DNA from: Thiotrichaceae bacterium
Lineage (GTDB): Bacteria; Pseudomonadota; Gammaproteobacteria; Thiotrichales; Thiotrichaceae
Direction of reading: 5' to 3'
DNA length: 43,540 bases
NCBI GenBank assembly: GCA_023144895.1
Contig: JAGLEV010000005.1
Location: 1 to 43,540 of the forward strand
The notes beneath the pieces were generated by a model. That model was given only the letters and a program-made list of their open reading frames with translations, did not search any database and was not told the origin of the DNA. The position numbers were made by a program, and so were the translations under genes. Every line of letters begins with the position of its first letter. Positions within the stretch are counted from its first letter, which is position 1. This document shows, piece by piece, positions 8,578 to 16,537 of the stretch.

Positions 8578-9855
8578 TTAGCCACCTGCTCCAACTTTCT
8601 CAGGTGCGTCTAAACTATCTGATCCTTCAAATTCTATTTTAGAAAGTCCCAATACTGGCAGTACTTTCTCTAATTCTTTGGCTTGGTCAACAAGGGAATC
8701 AATCGATGCTTGTACCTTTTTATTCCCTTCTTTATTGCCCTCTGCAATCATTTGATCATAGGCTTCTCCCTCTTTACCTGAATCAACTAATACCTGCATA
8801 TTGCTGAGTGTTTTTGCAAAACGTTTTTGTAAAGTCTTATCCATTGACTTATCTTTTGCAGCAACTAAGTTAGCAAGACTGGCTCCTGTTACTTCAGATC
8901 CATCAATGCGCTGATATTTTCCAAGGTAAACATTTTGTATACCTTTAGCATCATAGTAATGTGAGTTATAGGTATTATCACTAAAGCAATCATGCTCTTC
9001 TTCTGGATCATGTAACATCAGACCTAGCTTCATACGCTCACCCGCTAATTCACCATAAGACAAACTTCCCATGCCCGTTATAATGATTGATAAGGCTTCT
9101 TTCTCGTCTTTTTTCAATAGCTCAGTACGTGCCTTGCCAGACTCCTTCCATTGCTTAGCCATCCACTCCAGATCATCAACTAATAGCTCTGCGGCGGCTT
9201 TTAAGTAGGCTGCTCGGCGATCACAATGGTCATTGGTACAATTTTGAGTATCATAATCCGTTGCTTTACGCTCACCAGCACCTTTTTTAGTGCCATTTAA
9301 ATCTTGACCCCAAAGGAGAAATTCAATCGCGTGGTAGCCTGTTGCAACATTAGATTCAACTTCTCCTGCTTCATGAAGGCTTTCTAGTAATGTTTTATTA
9401 ATCGTAGTGACATCGACTTCTTTCCCCATAATTTTTATTTTTTTACTGGAAATGATATTTGCAGTATAAAGGGGATTTTCATCAGACTTTTTGCCATAGC
9501 TATCACGACTGACATAGTCAATCAAACCTTCATCTAAAGGCCAAGCATTCACCTTGCCCTCCCATCCATCAACGATTGGATTACCAAAACGATAAGCTTC
9601 TGATTGTTGATATGGAACGCGTGATGCTTTCCAAACGGCTTTAGCAGAATCTAACGTTGCTTCACTTGGTGCAGCGATAAGCACATCAATCGATTTTTGT
9701 AATACTTCTGCCATTGTTAATGAATCCTCATAAACAGCTTGAGCAATATCGGCATAAGTTGTTAATACCTCATCGCTAGAAACTGTTTTCGCCATAGAGA
9801 CGGATGAAGTTAGCAATAAGCTACTGACAAGACTACTGAATAATAATTTGTTCAT
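8578..9855 (-). CDS. Imelysin family iron-regulated protein (IrpA-like)
   Basis: A 425-aa exported protein with a signal peptide ending SVSMA. The intact imelysin motif GYHAIEFLLWGQD (GxHxxE) is present, followed by CTNDHCDRRAAYL, typical of the iron-regulated IrpA/ICMP branch. Imelysin proteins bind or sense iron in the periplasm or at the outer membrane; a protease activity was reported for some, but the family role is mainly iron uptake. AGGA lies 10 nt before the ATG. It heads the imelysin - LbtU - DUF1111 - imelysin - DUF1513 series and follows the ferritin gene by 79 bp. Confidence 0.9.
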   Translation of the reverse strand: MNKLLFSSLVSSLLLTSSVSMAKTVSSDEVLTTYADIAQAVYEDSLTMAEVLQKSIDVLIAAPSEATLDSAKAVWKASRVPYQQSEAYRFGNPIVDGWEGKVNAWPLDEGLIDYVSRDSYGKKSDENPLYTANIISSKKIKIMGKEVDVTTINKTLLESLHEAGEVESNVATGYHAIEFLLWGQDLNGTKKGAGERKATDYDTQNCTNDHCDRRAAYLKAAAELLVDDLEWMAKQWKESGKARTELLKKDEKEALSIIITGMGSLSYGELAGERMKLGLMLHDPEEEHDCFSDNTYNSHYYDAKGIQNVYLGKYQRIDGSEVTGASLANLVAAKDKSMDKTLQKRFAKTLSNMQVLVDSGKEGEAYDQMIAEGNKEGNKKVQASIDSLVDQAKELEKVLPVLGLSKIEFEGSDSLDAPEKVGAGG

Positions 9856-9934
9856 TACGTTGATTTCCTACTTTTTGGGACGGGCTAATTATTGGCTATC
9901 CTGCCAATTTAAAATGGTGAATAAAGGTTTTATT

Positions 9935-10450
9935 TTATTCTGATAATGAGGATGCTCGAGTAAGAGCGCTTGCAGAGAGTTCTTTATCAATCATTAATAT
10001 ACCTAATTTACTACCATCCACCATTTTGATACGCTCAACAATACCCATAAATAAATTCTCTTCTTCATGTTGCTCAGCGACATACCACTGGAGAAAATTT
10101 AGTGTTGAATAATCATTAGATGTTGTCGTGGTTGCTACTAATTCATTAATCGTTGTGGTGACATAACACTCATGTGTGTAAATAGCTTCATACACCTCAA
10201 GTAAAGAATCATATTCATAAGGTGGTTGCTCTAACTGAGGAATCAGCGCCTGCCCACCAGTATCATTGATATAATCAAAAATACGACGCATGTGTGACAT
10301 TTCTTCATCCGCATGTTCTGATAAAAAACTGGCAGAACCTGTATAGTTATTAGCTTCACACCATGATGCCATTTGTAAGTATAGATTGGATGAATAAAAC
10401 TCAACTTCAATTTGTTGATTCAGTTTTTGAAGAATTTCTGGTAATAACAT
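9935..10450 (-). CDS. ftnA: Ferritin (non-haem, FtnA type)
   Basis: A 171-aa cytosolic iron-storage ferritin that oxidises Fe2+ and stores it as a mineral core in a 24-subunit shell. With the ATG at 10448-10450 the residues fall on E. coli FtnA numbering: Glu17, Glu50 and His53 (HADEEMSH), with AEQHEEE holding the third-site glutamates. The frame is open 19 codons further upstream, but that extension has no family match and would shift the numbering. The gene lies inside the iron-uptake block, which couples storage with acquisition. A Fur-like site is present 64 bp upstream. Confidence 0.9.
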   Translation of the reverse strand: MLLPEILQKLNQQIEVEFYSSNLYLQMASWCEANNYTGSASFLSEHADEEMSHMRRIFDYINDTGGQALIPQLEQPPYEYDSLLEVYEAIYTHECYVTTTINELVATTTTSNDYSTLNFLQWYVAEQHEEENLFMGIVERIKMVDGSKLGILMIDKELSASALTRASSLSE

Positions 10451-10513
10451 ACACTTTTTCTCAAGAATATTATGGGGGTAATGGTTTAATATTAACACTG
10501 TAAACAAGAATGT

Positions 10514-10534
10514 GATTGATAACTATTCTTATTT
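10514..10534 (-). promoter_or_regulatory. Possible Fur-like site upstream of ferritin
   Basis: GATTGATAACTATTC followed by TTATTT resembles the Fur half-site pair GATAAT-N-ATTATC with several mismatches. It lies between hemP and ftnA, upstream of the ferritin start. This is a visual match to a known consensus in an iron gene cluster and no more. Confidence 0.35.
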
Positions 10535-10585
10535 AGGAGTTGGTGGCATCTTAGTATTTGCTAATATAGATGTCAACCCTAATTT

Positions 10586-10738
10586 TTATTTTTTTGAAGA
10601 TTCTGCGAGAGTTAAAATGAGTTTTCCTCTTCGTGTGATCGAAAGTAAATAAGATTTACTGTGATGAAGTAAAAGGATTTTACTACCTCCTTCCATTAGG
10701 TCTTTTACGGCAAACGTTGGTAACTTTGAGTCAATCAT
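10586..10738 (-). CDS. hemP: Hemin uptake protein HemP (small, 50 aa)
   Basis: A short minus-strand gene from ATG (10736-10738) to TAA (10586-10588). The 50-aa product contains ILLLHHSKSYLLSITRRGKL and ends ILTLAESSKK. This is the HemP pattern (PF10636): a basic strand followed by Y-x-L-x-x-T-x-x-GKLILT. HemP proteins are small iron-regulated proteins; in some bacteria they help induce haem-uptake genes. The start lies 2 nt after the stop of the iron-binding protein gene, with AGGA inside the end of that gene as ribosome site, so the two are co-transcribed. No haem receptor gene is seen in the window. Confidence 0.8.
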   Translation of the reverse strand: MIDSKLPTFAVKDLMEGGSKILLLHHSKSYLLSITRRGKLILTLAESSKK

Positions 10739-10740
10739 CA

Positions 10741-11778
10741 TTATTTCCATCCTGCTCTATCCATTAATTTAACCGCTTCAGTATTGAGTTCGCCAAGTTT
10801 AGAGAGATTTAAGGTGTCTGTTTTAAATTTTCCCCATGATTTTAAATCTTCGCTCCATTCAACATCAGTAATCACAGGATATTCATGATTCGATTCGGCA
10901 TACCATTGTTGTGACTTAGGGCTCACTAAGAATTCTATTAATTTAATCGCATTATTTTTATTTTTAGCCGCTTTAGTCACCGCAATACCACTAACATTCA
11001 CATGTGTGCCACGACCTAATTGGTTTGGCCAAAAAATTGCCATTGCCTCTGCAAATTTTTGCTGTTGAGGGTCTTTTTTAGCATTAAGCATTTTGCCAAA
11101 GTAATAAGTATTAGCAATCGCTATATCGCACTGCCCAGCAGCGGCTGCCGCTATTTGGTCACGGTCTCCACCTTTTGGAGGCTTAGCAAAATTTGCTACT
11201 AGACCTTTAGCCCACTTTTCTACCACTTCTTTTTTATTATTTTCTAACATAGAAGCTACGAGCGATTGGTTATAAATATTACTTGAAGAACGAATGCAAA
11301 TTTGACCTTGCCATTTTGGGTTTGCTAAATCTTCATAAGTTGAAAGTTCTTTAGGGTTAACACGATCTTTGACATAAAAGATCGGTCGTGCACGCTGTGA
11401 AAGCCCATACCAAAATCCATTCGGTTCGCGTAAATGGCTAGGAATGGCTTTATTTAAAATACTGGATTGAATGCTTTGTAAAACACCCGCCTGCTGTGCT
11501 CTATATAAACGTCCAGCATCCGAGGTAATAAAGATATCAGCAGGGCTGTTTTTACCTTCGACCTGTAAGCGTTTTAATAAGGCATCCGCCTTACCTGTCA
11601 CTAAATTAACTTTAATATTGGTTTTTTTCGTGAATTCATCAAGTAATGGTTTGATTAATTTTTCTTTGCGGGCTGAATAGAGGTTAAGTTCTTCCTGTTT
11701 TTCAGAGCAAGCACTAGGAATTAAAAAAGACAAACATAGTACGCCAAGCAATAAAGGCTTGTAGGTAAAAGGGAACAT
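10741..11778 (-). CDS. fbpA: Iron(III) ABC transporter substrate-binding protein (FbpA/FutA/IdiA type)
   Basis: About 345 aa. A signal peptide (PLLLGVLCLSFLIPSAC) is followed by ELNLYSARKEKL, the start of the iron-binding protein fold. The end of the first domain carries SPADIFITSDAGRLYRAQ, and IANTYYFGKML holds the paired tyrosines that bind Fe3+ in this family. The periplasmic protein hands ferric iron to an FbpBC permease/ATPase, but those genes are not adjacent here. The ATG at 11776-11778 directly precedes the signal peptide; a longer frame to 11838 would run over the Fur-like palindrome. The PSAC sequence is only a weak lipobox. Confidence 0.9.
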   Translation of the reverse strand: MFPFTYKPLLLGVLCLSFLIPSACSEKQEELNLYSARKEKLIKPLLDEFTKKTNIKVNLVTGKADALLKRLQVEGKNSPADIFITSDAGRLYRAQQAGVLQSIQSSILNKAIPSHLREPNGFWYGLSQRARPIFYVKDRVNPKELSTYEDLANPKWQGQICIRSSSNIYNQSLVASMLENNKKEVVEKWAKGLVANFAKPPKGGDRDQIAAAAAGQCDIAIANTYYFGKMLNAKKDPQQQKFAEAMAIFWPNQLGRGTHVNVSGIAVTKAAKNKNNAIKLIEFLVSPKSQQWYAESNHEYPVITDVEWSEDLKSWGKFKTDTLNLSKLGELNTEAVKLMDRAGWK

Positions 11779-11814
11779 GAGTTTTATCTCGACACTTTGA
11801 ATAATCCGAATAAT

Positions 11815-11839
11815 ATTGCAAATGAGAATGATTTGCAAT
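11815..11839 (-). promoter_or_regulatory. Fur-box-like palindrome upstream of fbpA
   Basis: A perfect inverted repeat with 9-bp arms ATTGCAAAT and ATTTGCAAT around the 7-bp centre GAGAATG. The core AAATGAGAATGATTT resembles gammaproteobacterial Fur boxes. It lies 37 bp before the fbpA ATG and just downstream of the likely -10 element, where a bound repressor would block transcription. Iron control of fbpA-hemP is the natural inference. Confidence 0.65.
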
Positions 11840-11841
11840 AT

Positions 11842-11869
11842 TTTATATAAGTTCCCTTATATTGCTTAA
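11842..11869 (-). promoter_or_regulatory. Candidate promoter for fbpA-hemP
   Basis: On the minus strand TTAAGC (-35-like, weak) is followed after 16 nt by TATAAA (-10). The Fur-like palindrome begins 2 bp after the -10. The rest of 11870-12360 holds one short perfect palindrome (12000-12019) and no gene I can support. Confidence 0.4.
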
Positions 11870-11999
11870 TAGGAATGATCATTTTTGTCAGTTTCCTCTA
11901 CTGATAAAATTCTGTTCACAGTAGACTCAATAGAATAAAGACCTTCATCCAGCTTAAAATAAGGAATGACAGGAATTCCCTACCACAAGTAGCTCTATT

Positions 12000-12019
12000 C
12001 AATACTTAGGTAAGTATTG
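12000..12019. repeat. Perfect 9-bp-arm palindrome in an intergenic region
   Basis: CAATACTTA and TAAGTATTG are exact reverse complements separated by GG. It lies in the 580-bp space between fbpA and the hypothetical gene at 12361. The short spacing is more like a dimeric regulator's operator than a terminator; no U-tract follows on either strand. No regulator is assigned. Confidence 0.4.
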
Positions 12020-12360
12020 ACCTTCATTTTTAATTGAATAACCCGCATTATTCTTGTTATCAATAATCTGACTAAATGGGCGAGTCTGTTATTTTTGTTG
12101 ATGCTAATATCAGACGTTGCCATTTTATTAAGAAGCAGATAGGTAATATTAACAAACAGGATATTACTCTGCCTAAAATCATGACTTTGTACCAATAAGT
12201 TATGTGCTTGTTATATTAGTTATATTCACTTGGATTATTTGGCTTTAAAAGAAATATAGGGTGTGGGCTTGTTGAAAAAGAATATAAAGTAGACAGCCCC
12301 CCCTAAACGTGTATATTGTGTGATTTATAAACAATTTAGGTCAAATATTGGACAATCGAC

Positions 12361-13080
12361 ATGCTCAACAAACAAGTATTCACAATCGTCTGTTCTATCT
12401 TTTATTTACTTCCTTTCTCTACTGAAGCAAATAACAAGGTAAGTTACTGCAATTTTTATGCTCAAACTGCCATGACCCAAAGTGAAAAAAATATAAGTTA
12501 TCAATGTGGTTTTAAAAGTAAATATTGGAACCCTAAAGCGGTGACTCACAATACATGGTGCTTAAAAAGTAATAAAGGTGCAATGCAAACGATAGAGGCG
12601 AATCGAAAAAAATTATTAGGGGCTTGTTATAAGAAGTTTGCCACAATTAATAATCCAAAAAATCACCTTGAGCTACCGAGCAGTTGTATCGAGAGCCAAG
12701 GTAGGTTTACTCCTATTCGTTCATATTATGACTTACATACCCACTCTAAAGATAAGCTGCAATCTCCTGTTAAAGAGGGTTTAATTAAGAATGATTTTAA
12801 TCATGATAATATTTATGACTATGTTTTTATTGAAGAAAATTCTTTTAAAAGAATACAACTAGTTGCTTGTTTTAGTCGCAAGGGAAAACCTTATCAACGC
12901 ATCATTACTAATACTCATCTTTCTTATGCCAAGAAAAATCTAAAGGGAAGTTATCACTATTATATTGAAATGCAAGAAAATTTATTACAAATAACTAAAC
13001 GCTATACACATACAAAAGGGAGTAGTTCTGCAACGTTGACTTATCAATACAATGGTAAGGGTTTTAGACCGCTTGATTAA
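12361..13080 (+). CDS. Exported Cys/Trp-motif protein of unknown function
   Basis: A 239-aa protein with an N-terminal signal peptide (cut near FSTEA). The first half carries the spacing C-x2-YA-x2-A-x3-Q, then CGF, then YW, then HNTWC, which I associate with a family of small periplasmic proteins of unknown role. The second half contains DFNHDNIYDY, a calcium-loop-like D-x-N-x-D pattern as seen in FG-GAP or dockerin-like repeats, followed by beta-strand-rich sequence. No ribosome site is obvious. The neighbour at 13143 starts 62 bp after its stop. No function can be assigned. Confidence 0.65.
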   Translation: MLNKQVFTIVCSIFYLLPFSTEANNKVSYCNFYAQTAMTQSEKNISYQCGFKSKYWNPKAVTHNTWCLKSNKGAMQTIEANRKKLLGACYKKFATINNPKNHLELPSSCIESQGRFTPIRSYYDLHTHSKDKLQSPVKEGLIKNDFNHDNIYDYVFIEENSFKRIQLVACFSRKGKPYQRIITNTHLSYAKKNLKGSYHYYIEMQENLLQITKRYTHTKGSSSATLTYQYNGKGFRPLD

Positions 13081-13142
13081 TTAAACTAACGGCTTAATAT
13101 GCTAGATAGTAAGACTTTAGTAAAAAAGCCATTGGAGGTTTT

Positions 13143-13442
13143 TTGCATCATTCTCCTATAGAATCAATGTCTACACCTACCTTGGCTGAAGAAGGAATAA
13201 AGCGTACTTGGCGTTTGGCTTGTTCAAAAGAAAATATTGACCCCTCAAAACCATCACGATTACCTTTAATCTTTGCAATAGACAGCCTTCTTAATATTAA
13301 AGATGGTTTCAAATATTCATTAAATTGTGAAACCTCTTCATCGACGGGTTACTGTGCTGCACATATCGCTTGTGCTTCTGGCTGTAGTGGAGCGTCAGGC
13401 AGCCCTGATTCTAGTTCTGATGGTGGTTGCATGGGAGATTAA
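13143..13442 (+). CDS. Small orphan protein with Cys/Gly/Ser-rich C-terminus
   Basis: A 99-aa frame from TTG at 13143, preceded by a strong GGAGGT with 4-nt spacing, to TAA at 13440-13442. No signal peptide or membrane segment is visible. The middle (LPLIFAIDSLLNIKDGF) could fold as a short helix. The last 35 residues are unusual: YCAAHIACASGCSGASG, followed by Asp/Ser/Gly residues and a final Cys. I do not recognise the family. The tail recalls secreted or metal-binding cysteine-rich ends, or a modified peptide precursor, but no modification enzyme is nearby. That reading frame may be real because of the excellent ribosome site. Confidence 0.5.
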   Translation: MHHSPIESMSTPTLAEEGIKRTWRLACSKENIDPSKPSRLPLIFAIDSLLNIKDGFKYSLNCETSSSTGYCAAHIACASGCSGASGSPDSSSDGGCMGD

Positions 13443-13592
13443 CCTCTCTATTTTTTCTAATAGAAAAGTTGGCATCGTTCATTTTCTACCTTGTTATGAA
13501 GCATGCCCTTTTAACTTAGCAAGATGGTTATGATAACTCTCTTCATAAAGTAATCGAGTAGCTTCAGCCACAATCATCATTCCTTGTTGTAT

Positions 13593-16154
13593 TTAAAATA
13601 GCTGCTCAGGTATCTCAAAGGCTTGACCATCAATATCAATCGTTCGTGTTTGAGCTTGGGGTGCGTTTTCAGGTAGAGTTGCATTAATATCTTCCAAGTT
13701 GGTATCCAATATACTCATGTTATGGTCAATAAGATAATCATTGGTTAATGTAATCGTTGGCTTATTAGGATTATTGACTTGTAATATATTACCGTTGTAG
13801 AGAAAATTTGGGGGGAGCATCCCTGGTATTTGTGCTTTAACTAACATCTCAGAAACCGTTTCTTTAGAGCGCTTGTCAGCAATAAATCCTGTTAAAGCAT
13901 CCATTGTTAATGAGCGCATTCCTTTGGGTGGCTTGAGTCGAGCTTGTGGTATATCTTTTAGTGCAACCTTCATAAAGTCTATCCATGTAGGGAGCGCAAG
14001 CCCTGTCGCTGTTTCACGTCGTCCCATTGGCTTAATTTGATCAAATCCCATCCATACTGTTGTCACCTTTTGGGGTGTAAACCCAGAGAACCAAGCATCT
14101 TTTTGGTCATTTGTTGTACCTGTTTTACCACCAATATCATTTCTTTTTAAGACACGAGTTCGTACTGCTGTGCCTGATGTAGCAACCGATTGCAACATGC
14201 TATTAATTTGATAATTAACATGGGGTTTCATAATCCGCTTGGCAATATTAACGGGTCTTGGTTTCGCCATATTTTTTTTGCTTTTGGAATCACAATGTTT
14301 ACAAACGGTATTAGGGAAGTGTCGCCAAATACTATTATTAAGATGATCATCAATATGGCTAATGAAATAAGGTTCTACTTTATAACCACCATTAGCAAAG
14401 GTAGAGTAAGTTCCTGCCATTTGCATTGGCGTAACAGAGCCTGTGCCCAAAGCCATCGTTAAATTAGGCGGGACTTCTGATCGATTAAAACCAAATTTTT
14501 CAACATAGGTACGAGCATAGTCAATACCAATCTCACGTAAGAGTTGAATAGAAACCAAGTTTCTAGATTTCTTTAGACCATAACGTAGACGTGTAGGACC
14601 AAAGCTTTTGCCACTATAATTCTGAGGTCGCCACTTGCTACCAGAGATTCTAATAGGGCTATCATTGACCACGCTGGCAGGAGAATAGTTTTTAGCTAAG
14701 GCAGAAGCATAAACAAACGGCTTAAAGCTAGAGCCTGGTTGGCGTTTCGCTTGTGTTGCTCGATTAAATCGAGACTGGCGATAATCAAACCCACCAACAA
14801 CGGCATTGACTGCACCATCCACTGGGTTCATAGAAACAAGTGCACCCGCCACAGAAGGTAAGGGGGTTAGACTCCATTCACCCTTATCATTTTTATTGAC
14901 ACGAACAATATCACCCATTTTTAGTACATTACTCACAGACTTAACTTTCTTGCCTCGGCGATTCTCACTAATATGCTTTCGTGCCCATTTTATCTGTTTT
15001 AATGTGAGTGTTACAGTGACATTATCTCGGGTTTTAAGCGTTGCTTTCGCTTTGCTAGTACTCATTACCACAGCAGGTATTAGACCTGCAATCTCACTGT
15101 ATTTATTTAAATATTTTAGTAATGCCTCAGGGCGATTGTAATAATCAGAGAGTTGTATATGCGCCTCAGGGCCCGTATAGCCATGACGTTTATGATAGCT
15201 AATCAGATGTTTACGCATGGTTTTAATGGCATGTTCTTGTTCATTGCTATCAATCGTTGTATAGACTTTCATGCCTCTTTCATAAACGAGAGCTTCACCA
15301 AAGCGTTTAACCATTGCAGTACGTACCATTTCAGCAACATAAGGGGCTTTAGTTTCTGTTTTTGCACGAGAATGGACTTTTGCTGTGATAGGTTCAGCGA
15401 GTGCTTGTTGATAATCAGCATCCGTGATTTTTTTGAGCTGAAACATGCGTAGTAAGATATAATCTCGACGAATCTTGGCACGCTTGGGATTTTTTATAGG
15501 GTTATACAGTGCAGGGGCTTTAGGTAATCCCGCAATCATGGCATTTTGAGCCAATGTTAGTTCTTGTATTTTTTTACCATAATAAACTTCTGCCGCAGAG
15601 CCAACACCATAAGAACGTTTACCAAGGAATATTTTATTGAGATAAAGCTCCAGTATCTGGTCTTTAGTGTAGATTTCTTCTAATTTACCCGCTAAAAGAA
15701 TCTCTTTGAGCTTTCTGTCTAGTTTCTTGCGACGACTGAGGAAGTAGTTTCTAGCCACTTGCATCGTGATTGTACTCGCGCCTTCACTAACATTTCTGGT
15801 TTTTAGTGCTTTAACAACCGCTCGGGCAACACCATAGAAATCAACACCTTTATGTTCATAAAACCGTGAATCTTCAATAGAGACAAAGGCATTAATCATA
15901 TTGGCAGGAATATCTTCAATTTTTTCTGGACGACGACGAAACTGTCCAAATTCTGCAATGAGCTTTTTTTCTTTACTATAGATTCTTAACGGCAATTGTA
16001 AGGAAACATTATTCAGTAATACTTCTTTGCTTGGTAGTTGAGTAGAGTAATAAGACCATGCCACAACAATGACGATTAATCCAAGTACAGAGAGTGTTAA
16101 TAATGGTCCTAGTAACCATCGAAAAATATAGCTTATCAACTTGAAAAAAAACAT
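13593..16154 (-). CDS. mrcA: Penicillin-binding protein 1A (bifunctional peptidoglycan glycosyltransferase/transpeptidase)
   Basis: An 853-aa class A PBP anchored by one N-terminal helix (about residues 11-35). The glycosyltransferase domain (GT51) shows SIEDSRFYEHKGVDFYG with catalytic Glu94, EGASTITMQVARN, and KLKEILLAGKLE. The transpeptidase domain has the serine motif SSFK (Ser475), SRN near 530 and KTGT in GGKTGTTND. It polymerises and cross-links peptidoglycan in the periplasm. An OB-like insertion between the domains (about residues 325-430) is typical of gammaproteobacterial PBP1A. Its gene diverges from pilM, the arrangement known from Pseudomonas. Confidence 0.97.
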   Translation of the reverse strand: MFFFKLISYIFRWLLGPLLTLSVLGLIVIVVAWSYYSTQLPSKEVLLNNVSLQLPLRIYSKEKKLIAEFGQFRRRPEKIEDIPANMINAFVSIEDSRFYEHKGVDFYGVARAVVKALKTRNVSEGASTITMQVARNYFLSRRKKLDRKLKEILLAGKLEEIYTKDQILELYLNKIFLGKRSYGVGSAAEVYYGKKIQELTLAQNAMIAGLPKAPALYNPIKNPKRAKIRRDYILLRMFQLKKITDADYQQALAEPITAKVHSRAKTETKAPYVAEMVRTAMVKRFGEALVYERGMKVYTTIDSNEQEHAIKTMRKHLISYHKRHGYTGPEAHIQLSDYYNRPEALLKYLNKYSEIAGLIPAVVMSTSKAKATLKTRDNVTVTLTLKQIKWARKHISENRRGKKVKSVSNVLKMGDIVRVNKNDKGEWSLTPLPSVAGALVSMNPVDGAVNAVVGGFDYRQSRFNRATQAKRQPGSSFKPFVYASALAKNYSPASVVNDSPIRISGSKWRPQNYSGKSFGPTRLRYGLKKSRNLVSIQLLREIGIDYARTYVEKFGFNRSEVPPNLTMALGTGSVTPMQMAGTYSTFANGGYKVEPYFISHIDDHLNNSIWRHFPNTVCKHCDSKSKKNMAKPRPVNIAKRIMKPHVNYQINSMLQSVATSGTAVRTRVLKRNDIGGKTGTTNDQKDAWFSGFTPQKVTTVWMGFDQIKPMGRRETATGLALPTWIDFMKVALKDIPQARLKPPKGMRSLTMDALTGFIADKRSKETVSEMLVKAQIPGMLPPNFLYNGNILQVNNPNKPTITLTNDYLIDHNMSILDTNLEDINATLPENAPQAQTRTIDIDGQAFEIPEQLF

Positions 16155-16256
16155 TCAAATGAACCTGTTAGTTATTATAGTTATGATAAACTTCGTTAAG
16201 ACCTGCCATACGAATTCCACCCCATTGTAGAGTACTATATTCTAAAGTATCTAAAA

Positions 16257-16379
16257 CCGCTTATCCATATAGTTTTAGCGTGACTACAGCACACTGCTAT
16301 GATAATAAACGCGCCACAAAAACACAGTAGTACCCGACTAATGACAGTTCGGATAAGCGGGCTTTCCCTGCTAAAACTA
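16257..16379. repeat. Two crossing 10-bp inverted repeats in the mrcA/pilM divergent region
   Basis: CCGCTTATCC (16257-16266) pairs with GGATAAGCGG (16351-16360), and TAGTTTTAGC (16270-16279) pairs with GCTAAAACTA (16370-16379). Both are perfect 10-bp complements, and the order A-B-A'-B' means they cross. A local 7-bp hairpin, CTAAAAC/GTTTTAG (16251-16278), is also possible. They fill the centre of the 383-bp spacer, where the divergent promoters must be. Confidence 0.6.
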
Positions 16380-16537
16380 GTAGTTTCAATATAAGTTGTT
16401 AAAAAAAATAATTAAAAACTCTAAACGTTGTGGCGGAAACAAGAACAAAATAAATAACTAAGGATAGTTATGCTTATCAATAATAAAAATAAGTACGGTA
16501 ATAACCATAGCATAATAATAATTATAAGGAAAAGCGA

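Noticed and set aside
11995-12195. Minus-strand open frame of 66 codons in the fbpA upstream region
   Set aside because: No recognisable family, no ribosome site, and it contains the palindrome at 12000-12019.
13327-13533. Alternative plus-strand frame overlapping the Cys-rich orphan gene
   Set aside because: No ribosome site; the other frame has a strong GGAGGT before its start.
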